Shown here piece after piece: positions 31,816 to 42,052 of a DNA stretch of 64,000 nt. The stretch is from assembly GCA_946902985.2 (NCBI GenBank), contig OX336399.1, positions 163,228,911 through 163,292,910 on the forward strand. The letters run 5' to 3'. Position 1 is the first letter of the stretch. The number at the start of each line of letters is the position of its first letter. This stretch comes from Meconema thalassinum (lineage: Eukaryota > Arthropoda > Insecta > Orthoptera > Tettigoniidae). Both the position numbers and the translations under genes were made by a program. Below the pieces are notes generated by a model. The model made no database searches. It was not told where the DNA came from and saw nothing but the letters and a program-made list of their open reading frames with translations.

Positions 31816-32692
31816 CAGTGGCGTATACTGGTCTGAAGATCTGGGCTACCACTGAGCCTAATATTACACAAAACATGCTTTTGAACTGCCGCGAGGAAAA
31901 AGTTCATATTTGAAAACCTTTCATTTGACCATACATTAACTTCACGACTAAATAACAAACATGGCCAGCAATACAATTCAGACAGTTTAGAACTGCCAGA
32001 TAACCTATTCCACCTAGCATATGTAGATGATGTGAAATTACGTGTATACATTGGCAATTGGCACACAATTGCAGTTCAGGTGTAGGCCTTGTCATATGTA
32101 TAATATGAACTTTGTCACTATATGGACGACGGATGAAAGAAACTTCTAACAAACTCTCTATTATACAGTAATTGGTATTTAAAGCCCCCACATGTGTTTG
32201 TTCCATAATCTTCTTACAAAATCACAACTGGCACAGTTAAAACAAAACAATACATAAAGATTATTCAGCATACACACACTTAAATAAATCACACACCGAA
32301 AATACTACAACTTCTAAAACATATTCACATCTATGCGTGCGATAATGTATATTTATTGTAGGCCATTAGTTGCTCTAAACGCTTTTAACGTCAAAGAAAC
32401 CGCTGGCTGTAGCGGCAACTCGCTCGCTATGAGCGCTCTGCCTGCACGGAACAAGGGTGGTTGCGGAGAGATGGGGAGAGCGGCGTAAGGCTGCCGCTTT
32501 CTCGGTCGGTTTCTACTGCGTTGCCGCGTTGACTACCCACTAACCATTACTTCTTTCGATAAAGAAGAATGTGTATGAAAGTCACGATTGTTTGAATGCT
32601 TCGTTGAAACTGTAATAAAGTGTTATTTATTTTTAATGTAATTTTCATGGGCTACCGCCGGTAGCCTCGGTAGCCCTAAGAATACGCCCCTG
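31816..32692 (-). mobile_element. Non-autonomous hAT transposon carrying a TTF zinc-finger fragment
   Basis: Ends read CAGTGGCGTATAC (left) and, on the minus strand, CAGGGGCGTATTC (right), imperfect hAT-type TIRs, with the perfect 8-bp duplication outside. The interior holds a fragment of its own transposase gene but not the catalytic part. Length 877 bp. Confidence 0.88.
31855..32206 (-). pseudogene. hAT transposase TTF-type zinc-finger fragment
   Basis: Two minus-strand frames joined by a frameshift. One reads RRPYSDKVHIIHMTRPTPEL; the next reads KLSELYCWPCLLFSREVNVW and NMNFFLAAVQKH, the conserved core of the TTF-type finger. The hAT transposase at 45009-45926 has the parallel motif LYCWPCLLFSNEKSIWNHGG. 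Only the N-terminal DNA-binding region survives. Confidence 0.72.
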
Positions 32693-32700
32693 GCAACAGG

Positions 32701-32860
32701 TCCACCAGGTCCGAGTCCCCACATCGCAAGCTGCTGCCGTGAGTTCCTGAGGTGTAGCAACACCTCCGCTTAGCTCATCAAGCCCATCTCTTTCACGCTG
32801 CTTTGCACTTTTAAAGTATTCGTGCACTTTGTAAACTATTTCTCGGGCTTGCCTATGCAT
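32701..32860 (-). pseudogene. Possible N-terminal fragment of an IS630/Tc1-like transposase
   Basis: Minus-strand reading RQAREIVYKVHEYFKSAKQR then GVATPQELTAAACDVGTRT resembles the N-terminal helix-turn-helix region of IS630-type proteins common in insects (memory). The frame is cut by the hAT insertion at 32700 and does not resume clearly beyond 31808. Confidence 0.35.
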
Positions 32861-33073
32861 AAATGCATAACCTGTCGTTTACTTCCCTCTGTTTCCATAG
32901 CACTGAAAATGTAAACAATCGCTTCCACTGGTTCTTTAAATATTACGATATACCGGTAATCACTTCGCTTTTCTGACAACACACCATTTCAAATTCTCAA
33001 GACAGACTGAATGTGATTGTTGGGATGGAAGTGAGGCATGACGTAATGGTAGGGTTGTGTTCTGCGCACCGCC

Positions 33074-33193
33074 TTCCCGGCTGACTCGAGCTCTAGGAAC
33101 ATCGCTACTCCCCAACCAAGGAATGGAGCTGTGTTCCCGGCTGACTCGAGCTCTAGGAACATCGCTACTCCCCAACCATGGAATGGAGCTGTG
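33074..33193. repeat. Two tandem copies of a 60-bp unit
   Basis: Units 33074-33133 and 33134-33193 begin TTCCCGGCTGACTCGAGCTC and differ at one base. No function seen. Confidence 0.92.
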
Positions 33194-33689
33194 GATATGA
33201 ATTAGCTCAATAATGGACAATAATCTTACCTCAGAAATCTTCCTCGAGGCCTATTTTGCTGGGATTTTGTCGTGGATAACTCATTTTCTTTTCTTTCTTT
33301 TTTTCCTTTTTCGATCATCTACTGGTTGAGCAGTGTTGGCGTCCATATTGTGTTCATCGCAGAGTTTGCTAGCAATCTTGGGATTCGCACTTCCTGCAGC
33401 GTCCTGCTACACAACCAATATATCAGTCTACTATTTACTAGTACAGCATACCCTGCCTTCAACAGACCCTTTATTAAACGGAATTTTATCTTAAACGGAT
33501 ATATTTGAAAGTTCCGTGAGCTTAGGAGCGAAAATCGTATTAAATTCCCTTCATAAAATGGAAATACTGGACAAGGAAAAATCTCTTTCGATAAATACTA
33601 AATTTCAACATTAGTGTTCCGTCTTTAAACCTGAAGCGGCTTGCGCTCGTGAAACACTATTTAAAGTAAACACCAAATCAACGGCAGAT

Positions 33690-34760
33690 CGACTGCAGAA
33701 TGTTGACAGGAGGATAATCAGAACAATCATTATTAAAGAAAACACCAAGTGGATGGAGATTGTTGTCTAATGCAGTTGTCTATCGGGAAAGTGATCAATA
33801 ATAGACGCGGTGAGAAAAAGGAGAATTGCCTATTTCTGTCATTCATCGAGGTTACATGACAACAAACTACTAAATCAACTATTCAAATACTTTTAGAAAA
33901 ATAAAACAAACAAAAAATTGGTTCAAATAAGTTTCTATTGTTGTTGTTTGAGTCTTCAGTCTTTTGACAGGTTTGATGCAGATCTCCATGCCACCCTGTC
34001 CTGAGCTAATCGTTTCATCTCTACATAGCTACTGCACCCTACATCCGAGGTAATCTGCTTAACATATTCTAACCTTGGTCTACCCCTACAGTTCTCGTCC
34101 TCGAACCTTCCTTCCATAACTAGGCTTGCTTATCCTGGGTGTCTCAATATGTGTCCTACCAACTTACCTATTCTCTTCATTAGCAGTTTCCAGAAGCATC
34201 TCTACTCTCCCTCTCGTCTTAATACCTCTTCATTTGTAACCATATCTACTCATCTGATCTTCATCATTCTCCTGTAACACCACATTTCAAACGTTTCAAT
34301 TCTCCTCTTCTCTGTTGCACCAATAGTCCAAGTTTCACTTCCATAGAGCACCGCGCTCCAGACAAAGGTCTTCAAAAATGACTTCCTAATACCTAAATCT
34401 ATATTCTATGTCAAAAGATTCCTTTTCTGTAGAAATGCTTTCCTTGCCTGTGCTAACCTACTTTTAATATCATCTTTGCTTCGTCCTTGCTTCACCTGCC
34501 AATTTGATGTCCATAGAGGTTTCTGATTTATTTCGGCTGCATTCCAATATTTTTGTTTTACATTTATTAACTTGCATCATATTGCAATGCCACAAGAAGA
34601 AAAAAGGATTCTGACGAACAAACATTTAAGACTTGCACTAAAATTTAATCAACGAAAACAATATGTCATAACTCATGAGGAAAGAGCAGCCAGAATGAAG
34701 AGGTTTTGGGAGAAGAAGATGATGACAGCTAAATTCCCAGCCAATCCGTAGATGACTTAA
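33690..34760 (+). pseudogene. RTE-like LINE tail split by an opposite-strand LINE fragment
   Basis: The plus strand carries NVDRRIIRTIIIKENTKWME and VRKRRIAYFCHSSRL (33690-33900), then resumes at about 34590 with EERAARMKRFWEKKMM and a stop. The spacing and motifs match the intact stretch at 49838-50416 (RRIIRTCINKK, KKKRISYFFHI, SRTERMKKYWKERK). Between them lies the minus-strand LINE fragment at 33935-34580, so the latter inserted into this older copy. Confidence 0.6.
33935..34580 (-). pseudogene. LINE 3' fragment ending in a (CAA)n tail
   Basis: The minus strand reads a broken reverse-transcriptase C-terminal region: VWSAVLYGSETWTIGATEKR, RIETFEMWCYRRMMKIRWVD, VTNEEVLRR, RIGKLVGHILRHPG and CRGRPRLEYVKQI. 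The tail at 33937-33950 is (CAA)n on the minus strand. It is the same family as 52680-52861. Several stops and frameshifts. Confidence 0.75.
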
Positions 34761-34789
34761 ATGTATTTGGTTTGATTTAAGTGCTCCAA

Positions 34790-36340
34790 TGTGGGCGTAA
34801 CTATGGAAATAAATAAAAACAAGTAGTTCCGTGAAGAACTATACAGCCTATTTTCAAATATCCTACTTATGTTAACTGCCACTATGAACATACAAAATAT
34901 CAATTTGATTGCTGTAATAGATTCGTAGATATTGAGAACCGACTAAATATTTCGGATGGTCGCCATGTTGGATTTTATATATGTAGGTCCGAGTGTTATG
35001 TACTGTTTCATGAAGATTATTGTGTACGTGTAGCATTCAAACTTCAATCGCATGATTAGGACACAAGAAGTAAAAACTACATTTTAAAATTTCGCACAGC
35101 TGCCATCTTGTGGTTATGGAAACAATTGAAATAAATTTGATGCCAGTGGATTAACATTCGTATAAGGATTTACTGTACCAAGTTTCACTGCACTCGGATG
35201 GTTAAAATGCGAGAACCGTCCATGTGAATATTTATACTTCGCGTCACCGCCATGTTGGATTTGTGATCACCAGGTTATTTAAAGTCTTATAGGTGAACTT
35301 AAGTTCATAGCACCTATGAACATTAAAAAATTCAGTTTGATTGCTATAATAGATTCGTAGATATTCAGAGCCGTCTAAATATTTCGGATGGTCGCCATGT
35401 TGGGTTGTTAAATGTATTGGCCATAGAGTCATGTACCATTAAAGGAGAATTTTTGCGTAGGTTCATTATTCAAACTTTCACTTCGATGGCATGTTTACGA
35501 CACAAGAAATACAAACTTAATTTTAAAATTCGCACAGCCGCCATCTTGAGGTTATGTAAACAATTGAACTAAATTAGATACCAGTGCATTACAATGTGTA
35601 TAAACATTTCCTGTACCAGATTTCATTGCGTTTGGAACATTAAATCGCGAGATAGGTCTATTTAAAATTTTCTCATTCGCTTGGCCGCCATGTTCGTTTT
35701 GTAGTTAACCGGTTTTTGAAAGTCTTATGGGTGAACTTCCAGTAGTGCCCTTTATCTCCGTACAAAATTTCAGGGTGATACCGCTAATAGTTTCAGAGAT
35801 ATAGAATGCCAGTGAAATATTTCGCACATCCGCCATCTTGTGGTTGTGTAAACAATTGAACGAAGTTAGATGTTGGTGCATTACAATGTGTATAAATATA
35901 TACTGTACCAAGTTTTATTGCGATTGGTTGGTTAAATCGCGAGAAACGTCTATTTAAAAGTCGCAAAATTCGCGTTGCTGCCATGTTTGTTTTGTAGTTA
36001 CCAGTTTTTCAAAAGTCACATGGGTGAACTTATAGTAGTTCCCTTTATCACCGTAATAAATGCCATGGTGATATCAGGAATAGTTTGGGAGATATTGAAT
36101 GCTGGTGAAATATTTCGCACATCCGCCATGTTGGATTGGTGAGACGTAACAAAATGTGAAGGGCTCGGTCGAGGTCACCCGGAATAGTGATATGAACTTA
36201 CCGAGTTTCATTGAAATCGATCCAGCCGTTTAGATTTTATTAGGGGGACACACACACACACACATACACACACGCACACACACACACACACACGGACAAA
36301 AGGTGATCTCTTAAGCCTATTTTTTCAAAATTTAAAATAG
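34790..36340. repeat. Diverged tandem array with CGCCATGTTGG blocks, ending in (CA)n
   Basis: Large units of roughly 425 bp (GGATGGTCGCCATGTTGG at about 34957 and 35383) are followed by shorter diverged units with CGCACATCCGCCAT. Recurrent blocks read TACTGTACCAAGTTTCA and GTGGTTATGGAAACAATTGAA. The array ends GAAATCGATCCAGCCGTTTA and a (CA)n tract at 36250-36294, which looks like a LINE 3' terminus (memory). No ORF. Confidence 0.6.
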
Positions 36341-36599
36341 GCTAAAAATGGAAATTGTGTTACAGGGACAGCGGGAATCAAAATACGCATTTTAATGAAA
36401 AATTTCCCCCAAGTTCCAGGCTGCAGTGTTTAGAAAATTTCTAGGCACCCTGTGAAAATCTACCTTGTCTACTGTGACAGTTGATTTTGTAGCTAACAAG
36501 GAATTTGCAAATAGGTATTCCTGCTTTTGTTCTCCAACTTACTTGTCAAAGGGTACGGCTTTAATGAGCTGTCAATCAACAAATGCCTGCATTTGTATC

Positions 36600-36975
36600 G
36601 GCCCTTGCCACGGTGGGTGAGTGGATAGCGTGTCGGTCCACTAACCCCAAGCTTGCGGGTTCGCTCCTGGCCGTGGTAAGTGATTTTTCAAAGGCGGCAA
36701 AAAAATACGACACCATGTCATACGATGTTGGCATGTCAAATAACCTATTTGAATTCAGTAGGCCGTGTTCATAATGGCAAACTTAATCCCGGGAGTTTCC
36801 GCCAACACAAAGTTCCTCATTTCTCTACTAGAAAGCACAACAGTGTTCAAGGAGCCTAGATATTTAACCTCCTTGACTTTCATAAAGCTTCAAGGAACAA
36901 CGAAATTCGACATGCAAGCTACCCTTTGGGTGTCAAATTACAAAGCTCGCACCCGGCACCCGAGGCCATACGATA
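36600..36975 (+). repeat. tRNA-derived SINE, family C, full-length
   Basis: Head CACGGTGGGTGAGTGGATAG with B-box-like GCGGGTTCGCTCC, body with GAATTCAGTAGGCCGTGTTC, and an (ATT)n tail at 36976-37005. It matches the truncated minus-strand copies at 18985-19245 and 37717-37968. Confidence 0.72.
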
Positions 36976-37046
36976 TTATTATTATTATTATTATTAATAT
37001 TATTAATCAGCTTAGAATTCAGTTTTTAACGGAGCATTTCACAAGC

Positions 37047-37716
37047 GGCTTCGGTGGTGTAGTTGGTAGCATGCTGAGCTTCTGTGCCCAACATCGGGTT
37101 CAAACCCAACCGAAGTCGTCGGATTTTTAGGAGCGTTAAAATCCTTCAGTATACCTTCCTTCGGAGGGGAAGTAAAGCCGGCGGTCTCATGTCATAGATA
37201 TGATATAGAACCTTCCATTAATTACACCTGTGTGAAGCTAAATTGGATAGGTTAAGAATGTAAACAACGATCTTAGGTTCCTATATTCGTTGCCAAGAGC
37301 CGATTGCGGTGGCGTCTGGTAGCTAAGTTCTGAATTAGTAGTCGTTGACGGTGGCGTTTGGCAGCAAAAGTAGGAACTATTTGAAAAATTCAAAAGTCTG
37401 CTGTCCTTAGATGAGTTAAAAACAGATAACACACACTAATACAGCCATCACAATTAACACCGGTTATCAAACAGATTCTACACACACCCAAAATACACGG
37501 GGCTACATGACCGCGTTGTCGCAGCCCCTAAACTTAGGAACCAACCACAGATAACACACACTAATACAGCCATCACAATTAACACCGGTTATCAGACAGA
37601 TTCTACACACACCCAAAGTACACGGGACTACATGACCGCGTTGTCGCAGCCCCTAAACTTAGGAACCAATCAACCAACAGATAACACATACTAATACAGC
37701 CATCACAATTAACACC
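37047..37716 (+). repeat. SINE family B with triplicated 3' tail
   Basis: Head GCGGCTTCGGTGGTGTAGTT, B box GGGTTCAAACCC, body matching 8199-8722. The terminal segment starting ACAGATAACACACACTAATA is present three times, at 37422, 37547 and 37677 (the last partial), with spacings of 125 and 130 bp. Confidence 0.75.
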
Positions 37717-37968
37717 TTGACACTACAGCGCTTTCTAGTAGAGAATGGAGGAACTTTGTGTTGGCGGAAAAACCCGAGATTAATTTTGCCATTGAACACG
37801 GCCTACTGAATTCAAATGGGTTCTTTAGCATGCCAACAACGTATGACATCCATGTCGTGATTTTTGTCGCCTTTCAAAAATCACTTAGACCTACCACGGC
37901 CAGGGGCGAACCTGCAAGCTTGGGGTTGGTAATCCGACACGTTAACCACCCACCGTGGCAAGCGCGAT
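37717..37968 (-). repeat. SINE family C, minus-strand copy
   Basis: The minus strand begins CTTGCCACGGTGGGTGGTTA with B box CAGGTTCGCCCC, then the shared body to CTAGAAAGCGCTGTAGTGTC. It abuts the family B copy tail-to-tail. Confidence 0.7.
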
Positions 37969-38289
37969 GCATTGAATCGTATCTTTAGAATGATACCGTA
38001 CGCAACAAGTCTGGACCCTGTAAACATTCTAGGAAAGAAAACACCACTATTGTATTAGAAACTGTGTGTCGGGAATCAGCTCACCGAAGTGGCGGTGGGC
38101 TTCGTAGCTTTCTTCTGTAGTGACATCTTGCAGCATGGTCGACGATTTAGGGAACTCCAAGCACTGTTGACGCTTGCAAGCGAAGGCTGAGCAGGCCTGC
38201 TTGGTGCACTAACCTTCTTCTGAGCGCCAGCCACTGTAAACTGCAGACAAACACATTTATTACAAGGGACAGTCAGCTAATCTAGAAAT

Positions 38290-38890
38290 AAAAAGGAGAC
38301 TGATAGTCAGTCTGAAAGATTGGACTTGATATAATTTTAAATGCTAGCAGCCGAGTACCAAGAAGGCAGTGCGAGGACAGAGTTTCAAGATTCTATTTTG
38401 TTTCTTTACTACCTACTTGATTGTTCTCGCACTGCCTTCTTGAAACTCTGTTCTCGCACTGCCTTCTTGGTACTCGGCTGCTACATCGTACTATTACGTC
38501 ACATACTTCAGTGCATTCTCGGTACATTTCGTCCCGTCACCGTACCGTAACGCCAGACCTCAGCGTAACGACGAAGTCGACACGACCATTTAAACTGATA
38601 AAAAACACTGATAGTTAGTCTGAAAGACTAGACTTTATATCATTTTAAATGCTACACATGCTGCGTGAACTCAAACTCCGTTAGTAAAAAAAAAAACCAT
38701 GTGCAAACCAAGGTCAAAGGAGGTAGCTGGCTGGATGACGTCACGCTCACCGGAGCACGCGGGGAAAGGAGGAAGCTCAAGCAGTACTATGACGTCACAC
38801 ACCTCAGTGCATTCTCGGTACAATTCGTCCCTTCACCGTAACGTAACGCCAGACCCCAGCGAAGTCGACATAATCATTTAAAATGATAAA
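38290..38890 (+). repeat. Diverged tandem duplication of about 300 bp
   Basis: 38290-38600 and 38605-38890 share CTGATAGT.AGTCTGAAAGA near their starts and CAGTGCATTCTCGGTAC, CACCGTA.CGTAACGCCAGAC and CATTTAAA near their ends. The central parts differ; the first holds a long inverted repeat. Confidence 0.65.
38347..38481. repeat. 43-bp inverted repeat (hairpin)
   Basis: Arms 38347-38389 and 38439-38481 are complementary with one mismatch, starting GCAGCCGAGTACCAAGAAGG. The 49-bp loop contains another copy of the inner arm (TGTTCTCGCACTGCCTTCTT). Confidence 0.85.
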
Positions 38891-39123
38891 ACGTTCAATC
38901 GCCCAACCAATACACACCTAAGAGCCTTTGATCTCCAAATACTTGCCGCTCAGTCCCGCCCAACTACACTGACCTGCAAAAGAAAGAAAAACCGATCACT
39001 TGAAAAATTCAACATTACTTTCATTCAAGTGCTAGATATGAACGGTATAGGCCTAGTACAGTACATACTGTTTATAGCATGGTAGTAAGGTTAATTGGTT
39101 TCCTGGATGCATTACCATTCTTC

Positions 39124-39128
39124 ATGTC
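39124..39128. repeat. Target duplication of the BEL/Pao element, ATGTC (left copy)
   Basis: ATGTC precedes the left LTR and recurs at 52275-52279 after the right LTR, a perfect 5-bp duplication. Confidence 0.93.
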
Positions 39129-39500
39129 TGTTCCTTTCTCTCCCGGAATGATTCCTGGTATCATGCGGTGGCCAGGAGATGCTCGCTGGTTATGTATGTT
39201 CAGGTTAGCAGAATTCAAAAATAATACGTTACACACACACATTAATATTTAAACTATATATTTACACATATATCACAAATAAATACACTGGCTGTAGCCG
39301 TGATGGCCACGATTTAATTCGGTCCCTTTCAAGCCGCGCCATGCTTGTCCTGCTGTAAGTCAGCCATGTGCTGCATGCCTCGAGAAGCCTCGAGTCATCC
39401 CAGGTCACATGATCACGCGGCCGGCCGACTAACCCCGAGACAGGGCGTCAAGGAAGTGCTGCCGAGACCAACGCAGCGGAGCACTGAGTAACTACCAACA
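39129..39500 (-). repeat. BEL/Pao LTR (3' LTR in element orientation)
   Basis: 372 bp, TGTTCC...CCAACA on the plus strand, paired with 51903-52274. It includes TCACATGATCACGCGGCCGG near its right end. Confidence 0.95.
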
Positions 39501-39828
39501 TACCGCCACACCTAAATGTATCACATTTAACAACTGCAAGAAAATGATTGATTTACATGAATCAACAGTAGTAATTTAAAGTTCTTTCACCACCAGTCCG
39601 AATGGATCGCCGAATACAAAACACACACAAACCCCAACCAAAACAACTTAGGAACAAAAATACACAGCCTATAGCAATGACAATGAAATGAACATGTTAA
39701 ATCATACAATAAGAAGGTTCAACACCATACACAAACAATAAAGGACACTGGTCAAAATTGAACTCTTGCGACACAAGAATAAAGTAATTAACTAAACCAC
39801 AAGATGACACTGAAAGTAATTGCACATA
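39501..39828. other. BEL/Pao 3' untranslated region
   Basis: Non-coding stretch between pol and the 3' LTR. On the minus strand AGGTGTGGCGGTA abuts the LTR and is the polypurine-tract candidate. Confidence 0.6.
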
Positions 39829-41310
39829 TCAGTCTTGAATTGGCAATGGACATAGTTTATGTACAGAACGCTTCAAAATTCCACTGCTGGTACGAATGGT
39901 GACTGCACGCACTCGTCCATCCTTCCCAGGATATGTTTCCTCGACCGTTGCAAGCCTCCAAGAAAGAGGAGGAGTGTTGTCGTCCTTAACCAACACGACA
40001 GTTCCAGGCTGAAGGTTAGGCTGACTCGTCAACCATTTCTGCCGCTGTTGCAAGCTATTAAGATAGTCATTAGACCATTGTCTCCAAAACTTCTGCTGCA
40101 GCGCTTGAATGTAGCGCCATCTGGAAGTATAACAGTGCACACCATCTCTAAGGTCAGGTTCAGGGAAGGATAACAGGGGAGCACCTATTAGAAAGTGGCC
40201 TGGAGTTAAGTATGATGGTTCATCAGGGTCGTCCGATAGACTAACGAGCGGTCGTGAGTTCAGGCATGCTTCTATTTGGCAAAGTAGGGTGTACATCTCG
40301 TCATACGTCAAGCAGGCATTGCCAGCTGTTCTTCTTAAATGGTGTTTCATGGATTTAACTCCAGCTTCCCACAAACCACCGAAGTGTGGCGAATCAGGTG
40401 GAATTAAATGCCAAGTGAATCCTTCTTGGGCTGCGTTGTTAAGCATTTCTATCTTCCACTGCTCGGACTGGTGCACTCTCAACAATTCATTTCTAGCCCC
40501 TACAAAGTTAGTAGCATTATCACTGTATAGATTTGTACACCTTCCCCTCCTGGCTGCAAATCTCCGTAAGGCGGCGATGAAAGTCTGTGTAGTCAAGTCA
40601 CGAACCAATTCCAAGTGTATCGCCTTGGTGCAAAGGCAAACGAACAACGCTACATAGCATTTTACCTTGACCTTGCTCCTGGTTGCACCCTGTTTAATGT
40701 ACAGCGGGCCAGCGTAGTCAACTCCCGTGTTCAAGAATGGCCGTGATGGAGTCATTCGAGGAGATGGTAGCTGTCCCATGAGTTGAGTGGCTGTAGTGGC
40801 TCGTAGTCTAAAACACTTCAGACACTTATGAATGACAGTCCGTATCACTTTCTTTATGCTTACTATCCAATATCTGGACCTAAGTGAAGCCGTTACATGA
40901 TTAGCACCAGCATGTAGCAGACGAATATGCTCATCAGCCATAATCAACTGGGTTACATTGTGACGCTGAGGTAATATGATCTGGTGCCTTTCTGTAAATG
41001 GTTTCAACGAGTTTTGTAGGCGACCACCTACTCTTAATAAGTCGTTCCCGTCTAAGAAGGGGTTCAGATTTCTTATTGCACTTTGCTGTGAAACTGATGA
41101 GTTTGACTTCAACTCGCCTATTTCCCGTGCGAATGTCACACGTTGAGCAAGCTTGATACACGTCTGAAGTCCAGTCTCAAGCTCTTCTGCAGTTAGTGGT
41201 CCCGTTTTTCTTACGGTGTGTCTTCTGGAATTGAACATAAATCTGTTGCAATAAGCCATTACTCTCTGTAGGCGACGGAGGGATGAGAACCTCGTCTGAT
41301 GGAGTAGCAC
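39829..41310 (-). CDS. pol: BEL/Pao integrase (3' part of pol)
   Basis: 493 codons, uninterrupted. N-terminal RNase H/integrase linker with LLRVGGRLQNSLKPFTERHQ. Zinc finger HIRLLHAGANHVTASLRSRY with CLKCFRLRA. Catalytic core: Asp in LNTGVDYAGPLYIK, Asp in TNLYSDNATNFVGA, Glu in HFGGLWEAGVKSMKHHL. C-terminal domain: LTPGHFLIGAPLLSFPEPDL and a tail with VVLVKDDNTPPLSWRLATVE. The GLWEAG form of the Glu motif is characteristic of BEL/Pao. The listed ATG is within the polyprotein. Confidence 0.92.
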   Translation of the reverse strand: MLLHQTRFSSLRRLQRVMAYCNRFMFNSRRHTVRKTGPLTAEELETGLQTCIKLAQRVTFAREIGELKSNSSVSQQSAIRNLNPFLDGNDLLRVGGRLQNSLKPFTERHQIILPQRHNVTQLIMADEHIRLLHAGANHVTASLRSRYWIVSIKKVIRTVIHKCLKCFRLRATTATQLMGQLPSPRMTPSRPFLNTGVDYAGPLYIKQGATRSKVKVKCYVALFVCLCTKAIHLELVRDLTTQTFIAALRRFAARRGRCTNLYSDNATNFVGARNELLRVHQSEQWKIEMLNNAAQEGFTWHLIPPDSPHFGGLWEAGVKSMKHHLRRTAGNACLTYDEMYTLLCQIEACLNSRPLVSLSDDPDEPSYLTPGHFLIGAPLLSFPEPDLRDGVHCYTSRWRYIQALQQKFWRQWSNDYLNSLQQRQKWLTSQPNLQPGTVVLVKDDNTPPLSWRLATVEETYPGKDGRVRAVTIRTSSGILKRSVHKLCPLPIQD

Positions 41311-41523
41311 TAACTAGACATTGCACCGTATCCCTTCTTTCTGGAAGTTCACCTGCAGAGTCGTTCGAGTCCCTAGTGGGCCAGCTACTTAAATCTTGTA
41401 GTAACCATGCTGGACCATGCCACCACTGTTGATTGCACTGCAGGCTGAGTGGTCCTTCTCACCTTGAAAGAATATCGGAAAGGTTATCTTCTGACATCAC
41501 ATGACCCCACTTGGCTCTTCCAG

Positions 41524-42024
41524 TCAATTGCTGTATCTCGGAGACACGGTTGGCGACGAACGTTTTCCATTTTGTTGGTTCAGCGCCAGCCACGATAGTA
41601 CAATTGTCGAGTCAGTCCACAAGAACATGTGGTCAATTTTCAGGTTTAAGGTGTTGGTAGTCTTATCAACCAGACGTGCCAACAAAAGAGCTCCACACAG
41701 TTCTAACCTAGGTAAGGACTGTTGTTTCAGAGGAGCCACTCTGGATTTTGAACATACCAACTTTACTGAAACTTTCCCGTGTTGGTTGGTGCCTCGAATG
41801 TAAACACACGCTCCATAGGCCCGTTCAGAAGCGTCTGAGAAGCCATGAACTTGTACGAGGATCACCCTTACCGCAGAGAGAATCAACCTGTCGACATGAA
41901 TGTTATTTAGAGCTGGAAGATCAGTGAAGATTTTGATCCAGCCTTCAAGTAACGGAGATGGTAGTGGTTCATCCCATCCTAATTTTTCTTGCCATAATTG
42001 TTGCATGAAAATTTTACACCTCAC
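41524..42024 (-). pseudogene. pol: BEL/Pao RNase H region
   Basis: 166 codons: FMQQLWQEKLGWDEPLP, HGFSDASERAYGACVYIRG with the RNase H Asp, LPRLELCGALLLARL and FLWTDSTIVLSWL. These are the conserved BEL/Pao RNase H blocks. The frame is shifted from both the upstream reverse transcriptase (near 42040) and the downstream integrase. Confidence 0.88.
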
Positions 42025-42052
42025 AATTACTGGTCCTATCAGCCCGAGGGGA

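Larger units (their letters stand above)
31808..32700. repeat. 8-bp target duplication GCAACAGG around a hAT element
   Basis: GCAACAGG at 31808-31815 and 32693-32700 is a perfect 8-bp duplication, the hallmark length for hAT transposons. Confidence 0.92.
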
